Positions 26,977 through 35,985 of a DNA stretch of 52,877 bases are shown in pieces. The first letter of the stretch is position 1. Each line of letters begins with the position of its first letter. Source of the stretch: Terriglobia bacterium (GTDB lineage: Bacteria; Acidobacteriota; Terriglobia; UBA7540); the NCBI GenBank assembly GCA_030040995.1, contig JASHOS010000183.1:1-52877 (forward strand), given 5' to 3'. Under the pieces are notes generated by a model. That model was not told the origin of the DNA. It made no database searches and worked only from the letters and a program-made list of their open reading frames with translations. The position numbers and the translations under genes were made by a program.

Positions 26977-29900
26977 TTAAAATGCCTGCCCCAACGTTAT
27001 AAAATACTGGAACGCGTTAAAGCCCGGCACGGGATTAAGGTTCTCCCCGAAATCGACCCGAATCGGGCCCACCGGCGTCTCGTAGCGCAGGCCAAAGCCC
27101 ACCGTGTTGCTATACTGTCCATCGTGCGTGAAGCCAATCCGGCTGAAGACATTCCCTCCATCGTAGAACAGCACGCCACCGAGGTGTTTTATAACTGGGA
27201 AAGTCACGGGGATTGGAAATCGCCCTTCTGAATTCACGATGAACAATTGCGGTCCTCCCGTTGGCAGAAGAGCTCTGGCAGTGCAACTCGAAGGGCTCGT
27301 AGTGGTACACAGTTCCGCGAGGACCTGAGGGCCGGCGCTGTTGATCGCAAACCCTCGCAGGCTGTCCGCGCCGCCAGTAAAGAAGCGGTCGCTGAAAGGC
27401 ACATGGCTGCCAGCAAAAGCCTTCTCCTCGCCAAGCTCGATCCGGTTAGCCCAAACCAGCCACGGCTTCACCTGATGGTAAGCCGCTGCCTGGCCAAAGA
27501 ACCGCGTGAAATTCTGGCTGGACCCGATGAGCTTTGGAGTGACGCTCAAATCGACGCTTTCAAAGACGCCGCGATGCGCATCCATGGGGTTGTCGCGGGT
27601 ATCGTGAATGAAGGATGCTGAGAGCGTCGAGTCACGGATCGATAGGTCCTCCACGGGAATAAAATTACGAATCAGGAGATTGCCTAACGAGGTCGCCTGG
27701 TAACTGTACCGGAGCTCCAGGCGCTCGGTCCGCGCTGAATTCAGCGGGTGATCGAATTCCAAAGATCCTTGGCCAAGCCTCGCGGTGAACAGGGGATTCT
27801 GCGTCGTGCGCTCGGTGGAAGCGCTGGCGACAGAACTCCAGCTTGAACTCAAGAATTGCGGGTCGCTGTAACTGAGCGTCAGGCGCTGGTCAAGCCGCGA
27901 AAGCACGCCGGAGACGGAAGCGGTTTGATCGCTGCCGAACAGGTTTCTACGGCTGTATTCAAGCGAGCCCTCGGGGCTGATAATCGTCTTTTCGATGGGC
28001 TGGAACGATGTGGGCAGGCCTATCGTCGGGAGCCCTGGCAATTGCAGGACGCCCGATGAGATCTGCCCGGTTCGCGGCGTGGAAAGGAATCCGAAGCCGT
28101 AGCTCACCTCATTGCGCTTGGTCTCATGGACTTTCACCAGAACGTCCGCCATCGGATCAACCCGGTCGAGCGCTGCCATTTGAGTTTGCGAATTTACGGG
28201 AAGCGCATCGAGATCCTGCGGCCCCTGCGCGCTCAACGAACCCTGCCCGGCCACGTGAGATGAACCGACGCTCGCCCAGTCAAAGAGCCCAAGGTTGTAG
28301 AGGCTGCTTTCCGCCTGAAGCATCTTCCCTTCGCTTAGAGGCTGGCCGGCCTGGATGCCTGTGTTGCGGCGGATGAGCCCTGGCTTCGTGTGCACGTCGC
28401 CGAGAATCAGCACAGAGCGGATGCTCACGCGAGGCCCTTCGTCGACAATGTAGTTGATATTCACCCGGTCAGGCTCCTTCGGGACGCGACTCGACGTAGC
28501 CCGGAAACTCACGTTGGGATAGCCGAGGTTGAGGTACGAAGCGACAATGCGCTTCCGGTCGAGAGTCACGTCTGCTGGCGAGAAAGGCTGGCCCTCGCGC
28601 AATCGGAGACCGCCCGGCTCCAGAATGGCGAGCGTCTGAGTGCGGAGGCCGGTCACGGTGAGAGCGTTGACGATCCTCTGCGGCCCTTCCTGAATATGGA
28701 ACGTGACGTAAATTTTGGGTTCAACATCCTTCACCGTCGCATGGATACGGACATTCTCGAAGCCGGCGTTCTGATAAAAGCCCGTCAGATTCGTCACGCT
28801 CTGGCCGAGCGACGTATTGTTGAATTTACCGTGGGAAAGGAAGTGCGCGGTTTGAATGACGACCTGATGGCGCAGCGCGTTTTCGCTAAAATAGCGGCTT
28901 CCGGCGAAACTGATGCCCGCCACCGTGTGACGCCGGCCACGCTCAACCTGGTAAGTCAGAGAGATTAGGGAAGGCGTCTGTTCAAGCTTCGGACCGACCT
29001 TCACATCGAAATAGCCCTTCGATTGAAAATAGCTGGTGAGATTAGTGGCGCCCTCCGTGACCAAATATTGGTCGAAAGAGTTTTCCTGATATATGGGGAT
29101 GAGACTCTTCAACGTCTTGCCACGGATGCGAGCTCCCGCGAGGCGAATTTTTACTTTCGGCCCGAGCTCAATCTGAAAGTGGATCGGCACGCGATTGGTT
29201 TTCGGATCATACTGTGGCTTCGCGACCCTGATCTGGCTGGCCAGCCATTCCTTCCTGCCAAGATAATCCCGAATCACGCGCACCGCTGCTTGAACCTTTT
29301 CGGGATGGTACAAGTGGCTGGGCTTGAGATCTCCCCCTTTTATGCGGGCCCGCAGCGAGTGAAGCGCTCCCCGGATGCGTTGGGCCTCTAACGGTGGCGG
29401 ACCGGCCACATTTATTGTCCCAAACTTCGCGCGTCTTCCGAGCTCAAGGTGGTACACCAGGTTAGCCAGATTGTGGGCGGCGTCAAGCCGGGTTTCCTCG
29501 CGAACTCGCGCCTGAAAGTATCCCTCGTTGTGTAAGAATCCCTTCACGCCGCGCGCCCCAGCTTCCACCAGGCTCTCCTCATAGGGTGCGTTCGCCGGAT
29601 AGTTCACAACGTAAAGCAACTGCGAGTAGTCAAACGAATTTAATGTGCCAGTAAAGGTGATGATTCCAACGTAGTAGACCGGCTGAAGCAGAAATATGAC
29701 CTCCAGCCCATCGGCTTCCGGGTCGATTCGCACATCAACCCGGGTGAAGTGACCTGCGGATCGAAGCGCCGCCGCGCTCGCTTCAGCTTTGGAGTTCGAA
29801 TAGGGCTGATGAACCTTCAGTTTGACTAGCGACTCCAATGCCTGAACGTTTACAGTGGGGCTTGCAACCAGGTGCACGGCTGCAACGGGCTGGCCTTCAT

Positions 29901-29997
29901 AAGCAGTCGGAGAGAGCGCGGTCTGTGCGCTGACCTCTGTGCTCCACAGCAGCAGGCAGAGAACGCTCAACTTCACGAATTTACTACCCGGGATCAT
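26977..29997 (-). CDS. BamA/TamA-like Omp85 outer-membrane protein
   Basis: A 1006-residue Omp85 protein that should insert beta-barrel proteins into the outer membrane. The signal peptide is KLSVLCLLLWSTEVSAQ. The region to about residue 640 holds at least five POTRA-like modules, with repeated patterns such as SYFQSKGYFDVKV, FYQNAGFENVRI and SYLNLGYPNVSF. The C-terminal 16-strand barrel contains the lid-lock motif in FFTGGADSLRGFAIN and ends in ITLGQAF, with a terminal Phe as recognition signal. E. coli BamA has 810 residues and TamA 577, so this protein has an enlarged periplasmic part. No ribosome site precedes the ATG; a GTG seven codons in would start at the signal peptide. The gene precedes tamB on the same strand, which suggests a dedicated TamB partner, but it could also be the main BamA. 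Confidence 0.88.
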   Translation of the reverse strand: MIPGSKFVKLSVLCLLLWSTEVSAQTALSPTAYEGQPVAAVHLVASPTVNVQALESLVKLKVHQPYSNSKAEASAAALRSAGHFTRVDVRIDPEADGLEVIFLLQPVYYVGIITFTGTLNSFDYSQLLYVVNYPANAPYEESLVEAGARGVKGFLHNEGYFQARVREETRLDAAHNLANLVYHLELGRRAKFGTINVAGPPPLEAQRIRGALHSLRARIKGGDLKPSHLYHPEKVQAAVRVIRDYLGRKEWLASQIRVAKPQYDPKTNRVPIHFQIELGPKVKIRLAGARIRGKTLKSLIPIYQENSFDQYLVTEGATNLTSYFQSKGYFDVKVGPKLEQTPSLISLTYQVERGRRHTVAGISFAGSRYFSENALRHQVVIQTAHFLSHGKFNNTSLGQSVTNLTGFYQNAGFENVRIHATVKDVEPKIYVTFHIQEGPQRIVNALTVTGLRTQTLAILEPGGLRLREGQPFSPADVTLDRKRIVASYLNLGYPNVSFRATSSRVPKEPDRVNINYIVDEGPRVSIRSVLILGDVHTKPGLIRRNTGIQAGQPLSEGKMLQAESSLYNLGLFDWASVGSSHVAGQGSLSAQGPQDLDALPVNSQTQMAALDRVDPMADVLVKVHETKRNEVSYGFGFLSTPRTGQISSGVLQLPGLPTIGLPTSFQPIEKTIISPEGSLEYSRRNLFGSDQTASVSGVLSRLDQRLTLSYSDPQFLSSSWSSVASASTERTTQNPLFTARLGQGSLEFDHPLNSARTERLELRYSYQATSLGNLLIRNFIPVEDLSIRDSTLSASFIHDTRDNPMDAHRGVFESVDLSVTPKLIGSSQNFTRFFGQAAAYHQVKPWLVWANRIELGEEKAFAGSHVPFSDRFFTGGADSLRGFAINSAGPQVLAELCTTTSPSSCTARALLPTGGPQLFIVNSEGRFPIPVTFPVIKHLGGVLFYDGGNVFSRIGFTHDGQYSNTVGFGLRYETPVGPIRVDFGENLNPVPGFNAFQYFITLGQAF

Positions 29998-30290
29998 TCA
30001 CGAGCGTAGCGCGCAGCCTTCGGCTGTCAATAATTTGCAGAAAGTCGGCGGACAGATTGTAGCGCAGGGCGGCGTTACGGCCGCAACCAAAGCCTGCGCG
30101 AAGCCGCTGCCCTCTCCCGAGGGAGAGGGTGGACCGCGGCCGGCGCTTCCTCCAGCCGGCGCGGGCCGGGCCTGCGCCCACCGAAGGTCGCTTACCCTCC
30201 AGAGCTTCAGCGACGGAGCGGCTCCTGCCCGCAGGCGGGCGAGGGGGCAGTTAAAAAGCTTGCTCGCCACTCATCACGAATCACTAACCA
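29998..30290. other. Repeat-filled gap between yihY-like and bamA-like genes
   Basis: Contains an inverted family A copy and a heptanucleotide tract. It must hold the bamA-like promoter, if there is one, but no clear -35/-10 pair was found. Confidence 0.5.
30058..30250 (-). repeat. Composite hairpin repeat, family A copy 3 (inverted)
   Basis: The full module order is present on the minus strand. Its hairpin has perfect 9-bp arms (CCCTCTCCC with GGGAGAGGG) and is shorter than in copies 1 and 2. Confidence 0.8.
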
Positions 30291-30304
30291 CTATCCACGA
30301 ACCC
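30266..30304. repeat. Heptanucleotide tract over the yihY-like stop codon
   Basis: Units CCACTCA, TCACGAA, TCACTAA, CCACTAT and CCACGAA are arranged with an exact seven-base period. The tract spans the stop and encodes the last residues of the leftward gene. Confidence 0.65.
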
Positions 30305-31256
30305 CGTTGCTTTCGGATTGCTGGCGGCGAATCTTGAGAAGCTCCGAGTTAGCCTCAGCCCCAATCAGAATGATGGCACTGAGAATATAAATCCACACCA
30401 TGAGAATAATGAATGCTCCCAACGCCCCGTACATCCGGTTGTAAGAACCAATGTGCTGGACGTAGAAGTTGAAGGCCAAGCTGCCGGGAATCCACACGAT
30501 CACGGCGAGCGCGATGGCCGGAGAAACCCAGTGCCACGTCTGTTTCAAATCCGGCAAAAAATAGTCGATAAGCGCCATCCCGAGAACCAACAAGAACATG
30601 GAAATCATCCAATGGCCCACACTCCACAAAATCGGTGGCGGCACGCCGGGTGATGTATGGCTCAACACCCACAGGAGCGTGATGTGGCCGACCGTGAGAA
30701 TGCCGAAGGAAGCAAGAAATAGCAGACCGAGAATCAATACCATCAGCACGGCAATGCCGATTCTTTTCCACCAGGGGCGCGTTTCATGAATCTCATAAGC
30801 CGTGTTCAACGCGCTCGTCATGCTCATCACGCCGCCGCAAGCCGACCAAACAGCGGTGAGGAACCCGAATGAGACAAAGGTTTTCCGCCCGCGCGTCAAT
30901 CCCGCCACCGTGTTGAACACAAATGTTTGCGAAGGCTCGGGAAGGTATAAGGTCACCCATTTCAGGACGTGATCCCAGAGGTGGGTGGAAGGGAGCACGC
31001 CAGCGAGGGCGGCGAGAAATATGAAGAATGGAAGCAGCGATAGAGAGAAAAAGAAGGCCATCTGGGCGGCGAGTCCGAACACGTTGTCCTCGCTGACCTC
31101 GTTCAGAACGCGCGCAATAAACCTACGCAGGGACTTCACGGAGCTTGCCGGCGGAGCGGCATCGACGATAAACCTCCCTCTGCGAGTTGAGCCGGGTCGC
31201 CGAAAGATTTGGCCTGACCTAGCCTCCACGATCCAAGCTGGGCTGGGGCTGCGCAT
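30291..31256 (-). CDS. YihY/BrkB-family inner-membrane protein
   Basis: A 321-residue polytopic membrane protein of the YihY/virulence factor BrkB family, whose function is not settled. About six transmembrane helices follow a cytoplasmic N-terminus of ~60 residues. Family motifs include the aromatic-rich LAAQMAFFFSLSLLPFFIFLAAL, WSACGGVMSMTSALNTAYEI and YNRMYGALGAFIILMVWIYIL. The start is uncertain: the N-terminal ~35 residues are Arg/Pro-rich and may not be translated, and GTG codons further in (before KSLRRFIARVL) are alternatives. The C-terminal residues come from a heptanucleotide repeat tract. Confidence 0.85.
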   Translation of the reverse strand: MRSPSPAWIVEARSGQIFRRPGSTRRGRFIVDAAPPASSVKSLRRFIARVLNEVSEDNVFGLAAQMAFFFSLSLLPFFIFLAALAGVLPSTHLWDHVLKWVTLYLPEPSQTFVFNTVAGLTRGRKTFVSFGFLTAVWSACGGVMSMTSALNTAYEIHETRPWWKRIGIAVLMVLILGLLFLASFGILTVGHITLLWVLSHTSPGVPPPILWSVGHWMISMFLLVLGMALIDYFLPDLKQTWHWVSPAIALAVIVWIPGSLAFNFYVQHIGSYNRMYGALGAFIILMVWIYILSAIILIGAEANSELLKIRRQQSESNGVRG

Positions 31257-31439
31257 AGAGTCCAGAGATGGGTTAATGAGACCTGCCAGCTCATTTTACA
31301 CGTCGAGACAGCCAGCATCAGGCGGCGGCAGGTGCACAATTCCCAGCCTTAATTGGATGCCCCGCGGGAAGATGGAGGCGTCATAACCGGCCGCCGGGCG
31401 ACGGCGATCAGCAGCAATGATGTTCACTCAAAGCAAAAT

Positions 31440-31745
31440 TCAGGCGGCCTTTCGTGGGTGGATCTGTTTCTTGATCGCACGGCCTTTCGCACCCTCAGCG
31501 ACCCTGAGGTCATAGGCAGACTGAAGATTCAGCCAAAACTGTGGGGGCGTGCCCAGGTATCGGGCGAGACGGAGCGCCGTATCAGCGCTAACTCCCCGCC
31601 GGGCGCGCACAATTTCATTCAAGCGCGTCGTCGGGATATGAAGTTGCCGGGCGAGCGCGTTAACGCTCATGCCAAGGGGTTTCAGAACATCTTCGGCGAT
31701 CGTCCGCCCGGGATGCATCTCCCCAAGGAGTTCTTTTATCTTCAT
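31440..31745 (-). CDS. higA: HigA-type antitoxin
   Basis: A 101-residue XRE-family antitoxin with a helix-turn-helix at about residues 18-70 (MSVNALARQLHIPTTRLNEI, then GVSADTALRLARYLGTPPQFWLNLQ). The PGRTIAEDVLKPLGMS start is typical of HigA/VapI proteins. It should neutralise HigB and repress the operon. The ATG at 31745 follows GGAGTGAAGACC, beginning directly after the higB stop. A GTG three codons earlier overlaps the ribosome site. Order toxin then antitoxin is normal for hig modules. Confidence 0.9.
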   Translation of the reverse strand: MKIKELLGEMHPGRTIAEDVLKPLGMSVNALARQLHIPTTRLNEIVRARRGVSADTALRLARYLGTPPQFWLNLQSAYDLRVAEGAKGRAIKKQIHPRKAA

Positions 31746-31757
31746 GGTCTTCACTCC

Positions 31758-32045
31758 TTAATGGTAGTCAGTAATTTCTACGTCGTATGCGTCACCCCCG
31801 CTACATCGGAAGCAAATCCGCCACCGATCGTTGATGCGAATACTGAACTGGTCCTTTCGATCCCCCTGAAGCTTCTCCAGCCGGTTGCCCGGAAGAGCAA
31901 GGTCGGTCAGCCTGACGGCCGAATCCAGTTGTTGTAATCTCCGAATGGCCTGCTTGACGAAGCTTCGCAATTTCTTGGAGGGTCGGAGATCCTTAAACAG
32001 CGCTTCTGTCTCCTCCGAACGGAGGTATCGCGACCGGCGCGGCAT
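31758..32045 (-). CDS. higB: HigB-type toxin (RelE superfamily)
   Basis: A 95-residue toxin of the RelE/HigB superfamily, predicted to cut mRNA at the ribosome. The family's C-terminal half is clear: [20 protein letters not shown], then [23 protein letters not shown]. Its N-terminus ([12 protein letters not shown]) is a little divergent. The ATG at 32045 has AAGGA at five bases. A longer open frame to 32231 runs back through a permease remnant on the other strand and was not used. The promoter and start therefore lie on or next to foreign, decayed DNA. Confidence 0.88.
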   Translation of the reverse strand: MPRRSRYLRSEETEALFKDLRPSKKLRSFVKQAIRRLQQLDSAVRLTDLALPGNRLEKLQGDRKDQFSIRINDRWRICFRCSGGDAYDVEITDYH

Positions 32046-32047
32046 CG

Positions 32048-32220
32048 TAGTCCTTGAGACGCTGGCGGGAGATCTCCGGTACGCGCTGCGACAGTTGCGC
32101 CGCAATCCCGGCTTCGCAGCCGTCGCCATCGGCACGCTGGCGCTCGGCATTGCTGCGAACACAGCCATATTCAGCGTAGTCAATAGCGTTTTGCTGCGGC
32201 CGCTCCCTCTCATTTGATCG
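32048..32220 (+). pseudogene. Fragment of an ADOP/MacB-type permease (N-terminus only)
   Basis: The plus strand encodes [22 protein letters not shown] followed by the first transmembrane helix ([21 protein letters not shown]) and [10 protein letters not shown], then a stop. This is the conserved start of the duplicated orphan permeases common in acidobacteria, which are normally ~800 residues. Only about 55 residues remain. No start codon or ribosome site is left, and higB begins at the break on the other strand. Confidence 0.75.
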
Positions 32221-32266
32221 AACTGTAACACACAGGAGCGCTAGCATCCAGCTAAGTTAACTGCTT

Positions 32267-32355
32267 GGTAGTGGGTCAGTTTGGACTTGTAGCGGCGAGT
32301 TTACCTCGCCAGATGGCGGCATGAAGCCGCCTCTACATCAAACTGACCCACTACC
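32267..32355 (+). mobile_element. 89-bp MITE-like element, copy 1
   Basis: The ends are 17-base inverted repeats (GGTAGTGGGTCAGTTTG and its complement), and the interior is a GTAG-type hairpin doublet (32288-32337). A reversed copy with almost no differences lies at 39679-39767. CTGCTT occurs directly before it and three bases after it, which may be a weak target duplication. Confidence 0.8.
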
Positions 32356-32427
32356 TCCTGCTTGACGCGCAAGCCCTGGATAGGAGAATAGTCTCGTTGG
32401 ACAATTAGCTATCCAGGAGGGATCAAC

Positions 32428-32667
32428 ATGACGGTAGGAATATTCGAGGCCAAGCAGAAGCTCTGCGAACTTGTTGCACGCGCCTCCCGAGGCGAGGAGA
32501 TTATCATCACTCGCCGCGGCAAGAAGCAGGCGCGTCTGCTTCCGATGCCCGCTGAGCGCGAGCGCACCCTAAAAGACATCTTCGATTCCATGACGAGCCG
32601 GCCACGAATTAAGCTTCCGAAAGGCGCCACGGTCAAGAACTTGATAGAAGACGGCAGGCGGTTTTGA
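32428..32667 (+). CDS. Orphan Phd/YefM-VapB-type antitoxin
   Basis: A 79-residue antitoxin-like protein. The N-terminal DNA-binding part (MTVGIFEAKQKLCELVARASRGEEIIITRRGKKQARLLP) is the Phd/YefM fold, and the C-terminus (GATVKNLIEDGRRF) matches the part that normally wraps a PIN-domain toxin. The ATG follows GGAGGG at six bases. No toxin gene follows: only ten bases separate it from the end of a gene on the other strand. It is therefore a solitary antitoxin, either a remnant or an anti-addiction/regulatory protein. Confidence 0.82.
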   Translation: MTVGIFEAKQKLCELVARASRGEEIIITRRGKKQARLLPMPAERERTLKDIFDSMTSRPRIKLPKGATVKNLIEDGRRF

Positions 32668-32677
32668 ACCGCATGGT

Positions 32678-34084
32678 TCAGCAGCGGACGATGCGGTCCT
32701 GATGCTCGGTGACGCCGCGGGTGGCGTTTCGAGTATCAATCACGAGACGGGAATGGCGGACAATGAAGTGATAATCGTAGCTCGAATGATCGGTGGCAAT
32801 CACCGTGGCCGAGTAACGGTTCAGCGCCTCGGCTGTTAGTTTGACCGAGGCCATGTTCCGAAAATCATAATGGCGCATCTGGTGCAGCTCGGGAAAATAA
32901 GGGTCGTGGTAATCCACTCGAGCGCCATGAGCTTGAAGCAACTTTATAATCCGAAGCGAGGGGGATTCACGCAGGTCGTCGATATCTTTCTTATAAGAGA
33001 TGCCCAGTACCAGGACGTGAGCGTCCATGAGGGATTGCTTTCTCCGGCTGAGCGCGTCGATAAGCGAATAGACAACGTGCTCGGGCATTGACGAATTGAT
33101 TTCGCCCGCCAGCTCGATGAACCGTGTTGGGAAATCATACTCGCGCGCCTTCCAAGTGAGATAGAAGGGGTCGATCGGAATACAATGGCCGCCAAGTCCG
33201 GGGCCGGGATAGAAGGGCGTGAAGCCAAAAGGCTTGGTCTTAGCCGCTTCAATCACCTCCCATATATCAATACCCATTCGCAAGGACAGAAGCTTGAGCT
33301 CGTTCACCAGCGCGATGTTAACGCAGCGGTAGGTGTTCTCGAGAATCTTGGTCATTTCGGCGGCCCGGGATGAGCTCACGACCACCGTCCGGTCGAAAAC
33401 CTGTCCGTAGAGCGCCCGCAAAGCTTGCGTGCTCGGCCCGTTGACGCCGCCGAGGACCTTGGGTATCTGATGCGTCTGAAAATCTCGATTACCCGGGTCT
33501 TCCCGCTCCGGAGAAAAGCCCAAGAGAAAATCCACGACGCTCGGATGCGGATACGAAACTTCCTGTCCGTTCGTGGAGTATGGCATCACCGGACAGCGAA
33601 GGCCCGAGCGCTCGAGAATGGGAAGAACCAGTTCGTCGGTCGTCCCCGGATAGGTCGTGCTTTCAAGCACCACTAGTTGCCCGGGACGCAAACGACGGCG
33701 AACGGTATCCGCCGTCTGGCGCACATAGGAAAGGTCAGGCTCGCGGTGTTCGTCCAGCGGTGTGGGGACGCAAATAATGACCGCGTCCATTTCCGGCAGG
33801 TATTCGAAGGCCGCAGTGGCCCGGAAATGATTCTCCTTCCTTTCCGCCGCAATTGCGGAATCCGGAATGTGCCGGATGTAACTATGGGATCGCTCAAGGT
33901 TCTCGACTTTGACGGGATCGGTGTCGAAACCCGTGGTCCGGAAACCCTTCCGGGCAAAAAGCAGCGCCAGCGGAAGCCCTACGTACCCCAAGCCGATAAC
34001 TCCCACCTGAACTTCCTTTTTTTCGAACTTCGCCAGCAGTGCAGCTTGGTTCTGGGCAGCACTATTCACGTCGCTAACGCTCAC
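32678..34084 (-). CDS. UDP-sugar 6-dehydrogenase (WbpA/TviB type)
   Basis: A 468-residue nucleotide-sugar dehydrogenase that makes a UDP-hexuronic acid, probably UDP-N-acetylglucosaminuronate, for polysaccharide synthesis. The NAD-binding motif is VGVIGLGYVGLPLALLFARKG, VICVPTPLDEHREPDLSYV follows, and the catalytic Cys301 lies in GPGLGGHCIPIDPFYLTWKA. All three domains are complete. The 'GHCIPIDPFYL' form points to the WbpA/TviB subgroup and not UDP-glucose dehydrogenase, but substrate is not certain. No other surface-sugar genes are next to it; galE is 17 kb away. Confidence 0.9.
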   Translation of the reverse strand: MSVSDVNSAAQNQAALLAKFEKKEVQVGVIGLGYVGLPLALLFARKGFRTTGFDTDPVKVENLERSHSYIRHIPDSAIAAERKENHFRATAAFEYLPEMDAVIICVPTPLDEHREPDLSYVRQTADTVRRRLRPGQLVVLESTTYPGTTDELVLPILERSGLRCPVMPYSTNGQEVSYPHPSVVDFLLGFSPEREDPGNRDFQTHQIPKVLGGVNGPSTQALRALYGQVFDRTVVVSSSRAAEMTKILENTYRCVNIALVNELKLLSLRMGIDIWEVIEAAKTKPFGFTPFYPGPGLGGHCIPIDPFYLTWKAREYDFPTRFIELAGEINSSMPEHVVYSLIDALSRRKQSLMDAHVLVLGISYKKDIDDLRESPSLRIIKLLQAHGARVDYHDPYFPELHQMRHYDFRNMASVKLTAEALNRYSATVIATDHSSYDYHFIVRHSRLVIDTRNATRGVTEHQDRIVRC

Positions 34085-34548
34085 AAGCGCTCCTCATTTG
34101 AATTGAACCCGGCGGTGCAGGGCCGAATCCAAGCTTATCGGAAGCAGGGCTGGCATCGCAACCGCCTCGCCCATGGTTCGCGGCCGTTGGCAGTGACAGC
34201 GGACGCGGGGTGCAGCTTAGATTTCTGGGGTGTGTCAGTGCGCGGCGTTAGCCGTGCCGAGGGAAGCTGGGTCGTGGGGCGGGGCTTTTAGCCCCTGACC
34301 GCCAGCCGCAGCGGCTAAAGCCGGCATTCTGTTGGCTTTCGTCCGGCACGGCTGAAGCCGTGCCCTGATACACCCCTGGTGTCCAGCAAAAAATGGGGGA
34401 CACGTTCAGCCCCCAAGGGGGCGAGGGCAGAGGCGATTTTCATAGCTTCGCGGGTGGCGCAAAGCGACATGACCAACTGATACACTGACCACTATGGATG
34501 CGCAGTTGCCTATGGCGCTGCGTGCGGCTGTAAAATCAATCGAGAAGA
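34085..34548. other. Divergent, palindrome-rich intergenic region
   Basis: 464 bases between the sugar dehydrogenase and glcD. They contain several stem-loops (GGGGC/GCCCC around 34281, the 8-bp GGCACGGC/GCCGTGCC at 34345-34364), a fragment of family A (34410-34427) and a segment shared with 42095-42140 and the reverse of 51340-51374. No gene. Confidence 0.55.
34345..34364. repeat. 8-bp palindrome of a dispersed type
   Basis: GGCACGGC, a TGAA loop, and GCCGTGCC. A decayed relative lies at 41886-41909. The whole 34240-34380 stretch alternates such stems. Confidence 0.55.
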
Positions 34549-35985
34549 ATGCGAAAGATTCCCCTAGACCGCTTGAAGCAGATTGCCGGAGCGGCGAACG
34601 TCCTTTGGCGTCCCGAAGACCTCATGCTTTACGAGTATGACGGGCTTTCGACCCAAAGCGCCCCAGACGCCGTTGTCTTTCCCTCCTCCACGGAACAAGT
34701 GGTGCAGATCGTCAAGACAGCCGCCCAGGAGGGAATTCCGATTATCGCTCGTGGCGCCGGCACGGGCCTAAGCGGCGGAGCGGTCGTGGTGGAAGGCGGG
34801 GTGGTGATTGCGTTCGCGCGCATGAAAAAGATCGTTGAAATTGACGTGGAGAACCAGCGCGCCCGCGTGCAGCCGGGCGTAGTCAATCTCGATCTGTCTC
34901 TGGCAGTTTCTGATTACGGCTACTACTACGCTCCCGACCCGTCCAGCCAGAAGGCGTGTACTTTAGGGGGCAACGTTGCGGAGAATTCGGGCGGCCCGCA
35001 CACGCTGGCATACGGCGTCACCACCAACCACGTGCTCGGTCTGGAGATGGTGCTGCCGGACGGGACGGTTGCTCACACTGGAGCAAACTACTGGGACCGT
35101 CCGGGCTACGACCTTACCGGCCTGATTGTCGGCTCCGAAGGAACGCTAGGCATTGTGACGGAAATCACCGTGCGCCTTTCCCGCCGGCCGGAAGCCGTGA
35201 AGACGCTGCTGGCGATATTTGACGCCATCCCGCACGCCACCCGCACGGTGGCAGCGATTACGGCGCGCGGCATCACGCCCGCAGCCCTGGAAATGATGGA
35301 CGGCTTCACACTGCGCGCCGTCGAAGCCGCAACTCACGCTGGCTACCCCATGGACTCGGCTGCCGTGCTCCTGATTGAGCTGGAAGGGCTGCGCGAGGCG
35401 GTGGAGGAAGAAACGGAACAAATCGAAGCGGTTTGTGCGGAAAATTCGGCTCGCGAGGTACGCCGCGCCCGAAACGCGGAAGAGCGCGACCTGCTTTGGC
35501 GAGGCCGCAAGAACGCTTTCGGAGCTTTAGGACGCATCAGCCCCAGCTACTACGTGCAGGATGGCGTGATCCCGCGCACGCGCCTGCCGGAAATGATGGA
35601 TTACATCGGGCAGGTGGAAGAGAGGCACCGGCTGCGTATCGGAAACATCTTCCATGCCGGCGACGGCAACTTGCATCCCTTATTGATGTACGACAGCCGC
35701 GATCGCGGTGAATGCGAGCGGGTGACGAAGGCTGCCGCAGAAATAATTGCTAAGTGCGTGGAACTGGGCGGATCGATCACCGGAGAGCACGGCGTGGGCA
35801 TGGAGAAGAGCGAGTTGATGCCATTACTCTTCTCTGCAGATGACATCAACGCCATGAAAAAGATTAAATCGGTTTTCAACCCCCGCGGCTTCTTCAATCC
35901 GGGCAAGGTACTTCCCACGGGTAAAATGTGCGGCGAGCTGCGGGTGCACACCGGAGCGGGAGGGCAGCTTGCCGAACGTGGCTGA
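34549..35985 (+). CDS. glcD: Glycolate oxidase FAD subunit
   Basis: A 478-residue FAD-linked oxidase that oxidises glycolate (or D-lactate) to glyoxylate. The FAD-binding PP-loop is ARGAGTGLSGGAV, GGNVAENSGGPHTLAYGVT follows, and GSEGTLGIVTE closes the FAD domain. The C-terminal half contains IFHAGDGNLHPLL and GGSITGEHGVGMEKSELM, the usual active-site His segments. The length is standard. The gene overlaps glcE by 17 bases, so the two are co-translated. The iron-sulphur subunit gene glcF is not present. Confidence 0.93.
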   Translation: MRKIPLDRLKQIAGAANVLWRPEDLMLYEYDGLSTQSAPDAVVFPSSTEQVVQIVKTAAQEGIPIIARGAGTGLSGGAVVVEGGVVIAFARMKKIVEIDVENQRARVQPGVVNLDLSLAVSDYGYYYAPDPSSQKACTLGGNVAENSGGPHTLAYGVTTNHVLGLEMVLPDGTVAHTGANYWDRPGYDLTGLIVGSEGTLGIVTEITVRLSRRPEAVKTLLAIFDAIPHATRTVAAITARGITPAALEMMDGFTLRAVEAATHAGYPMDSAAVLLIELEGLREAVEEETEQIEAVCAENSAREVRRARNAEERDLLWRGRKNAFGALGRISPSYYVQDGVIPRTRLPEMMDYIGQVEERHRLRIGNIFHAGDGNLHPLLMYDSRDRGECERVTKAAAEIIAKCVELGGSITGEHGVGMEKSELMPLLFSADDINAMKKIKSVFNPRGFFNPGKVLPTGKMCGELRVHTGAGGQLAERG

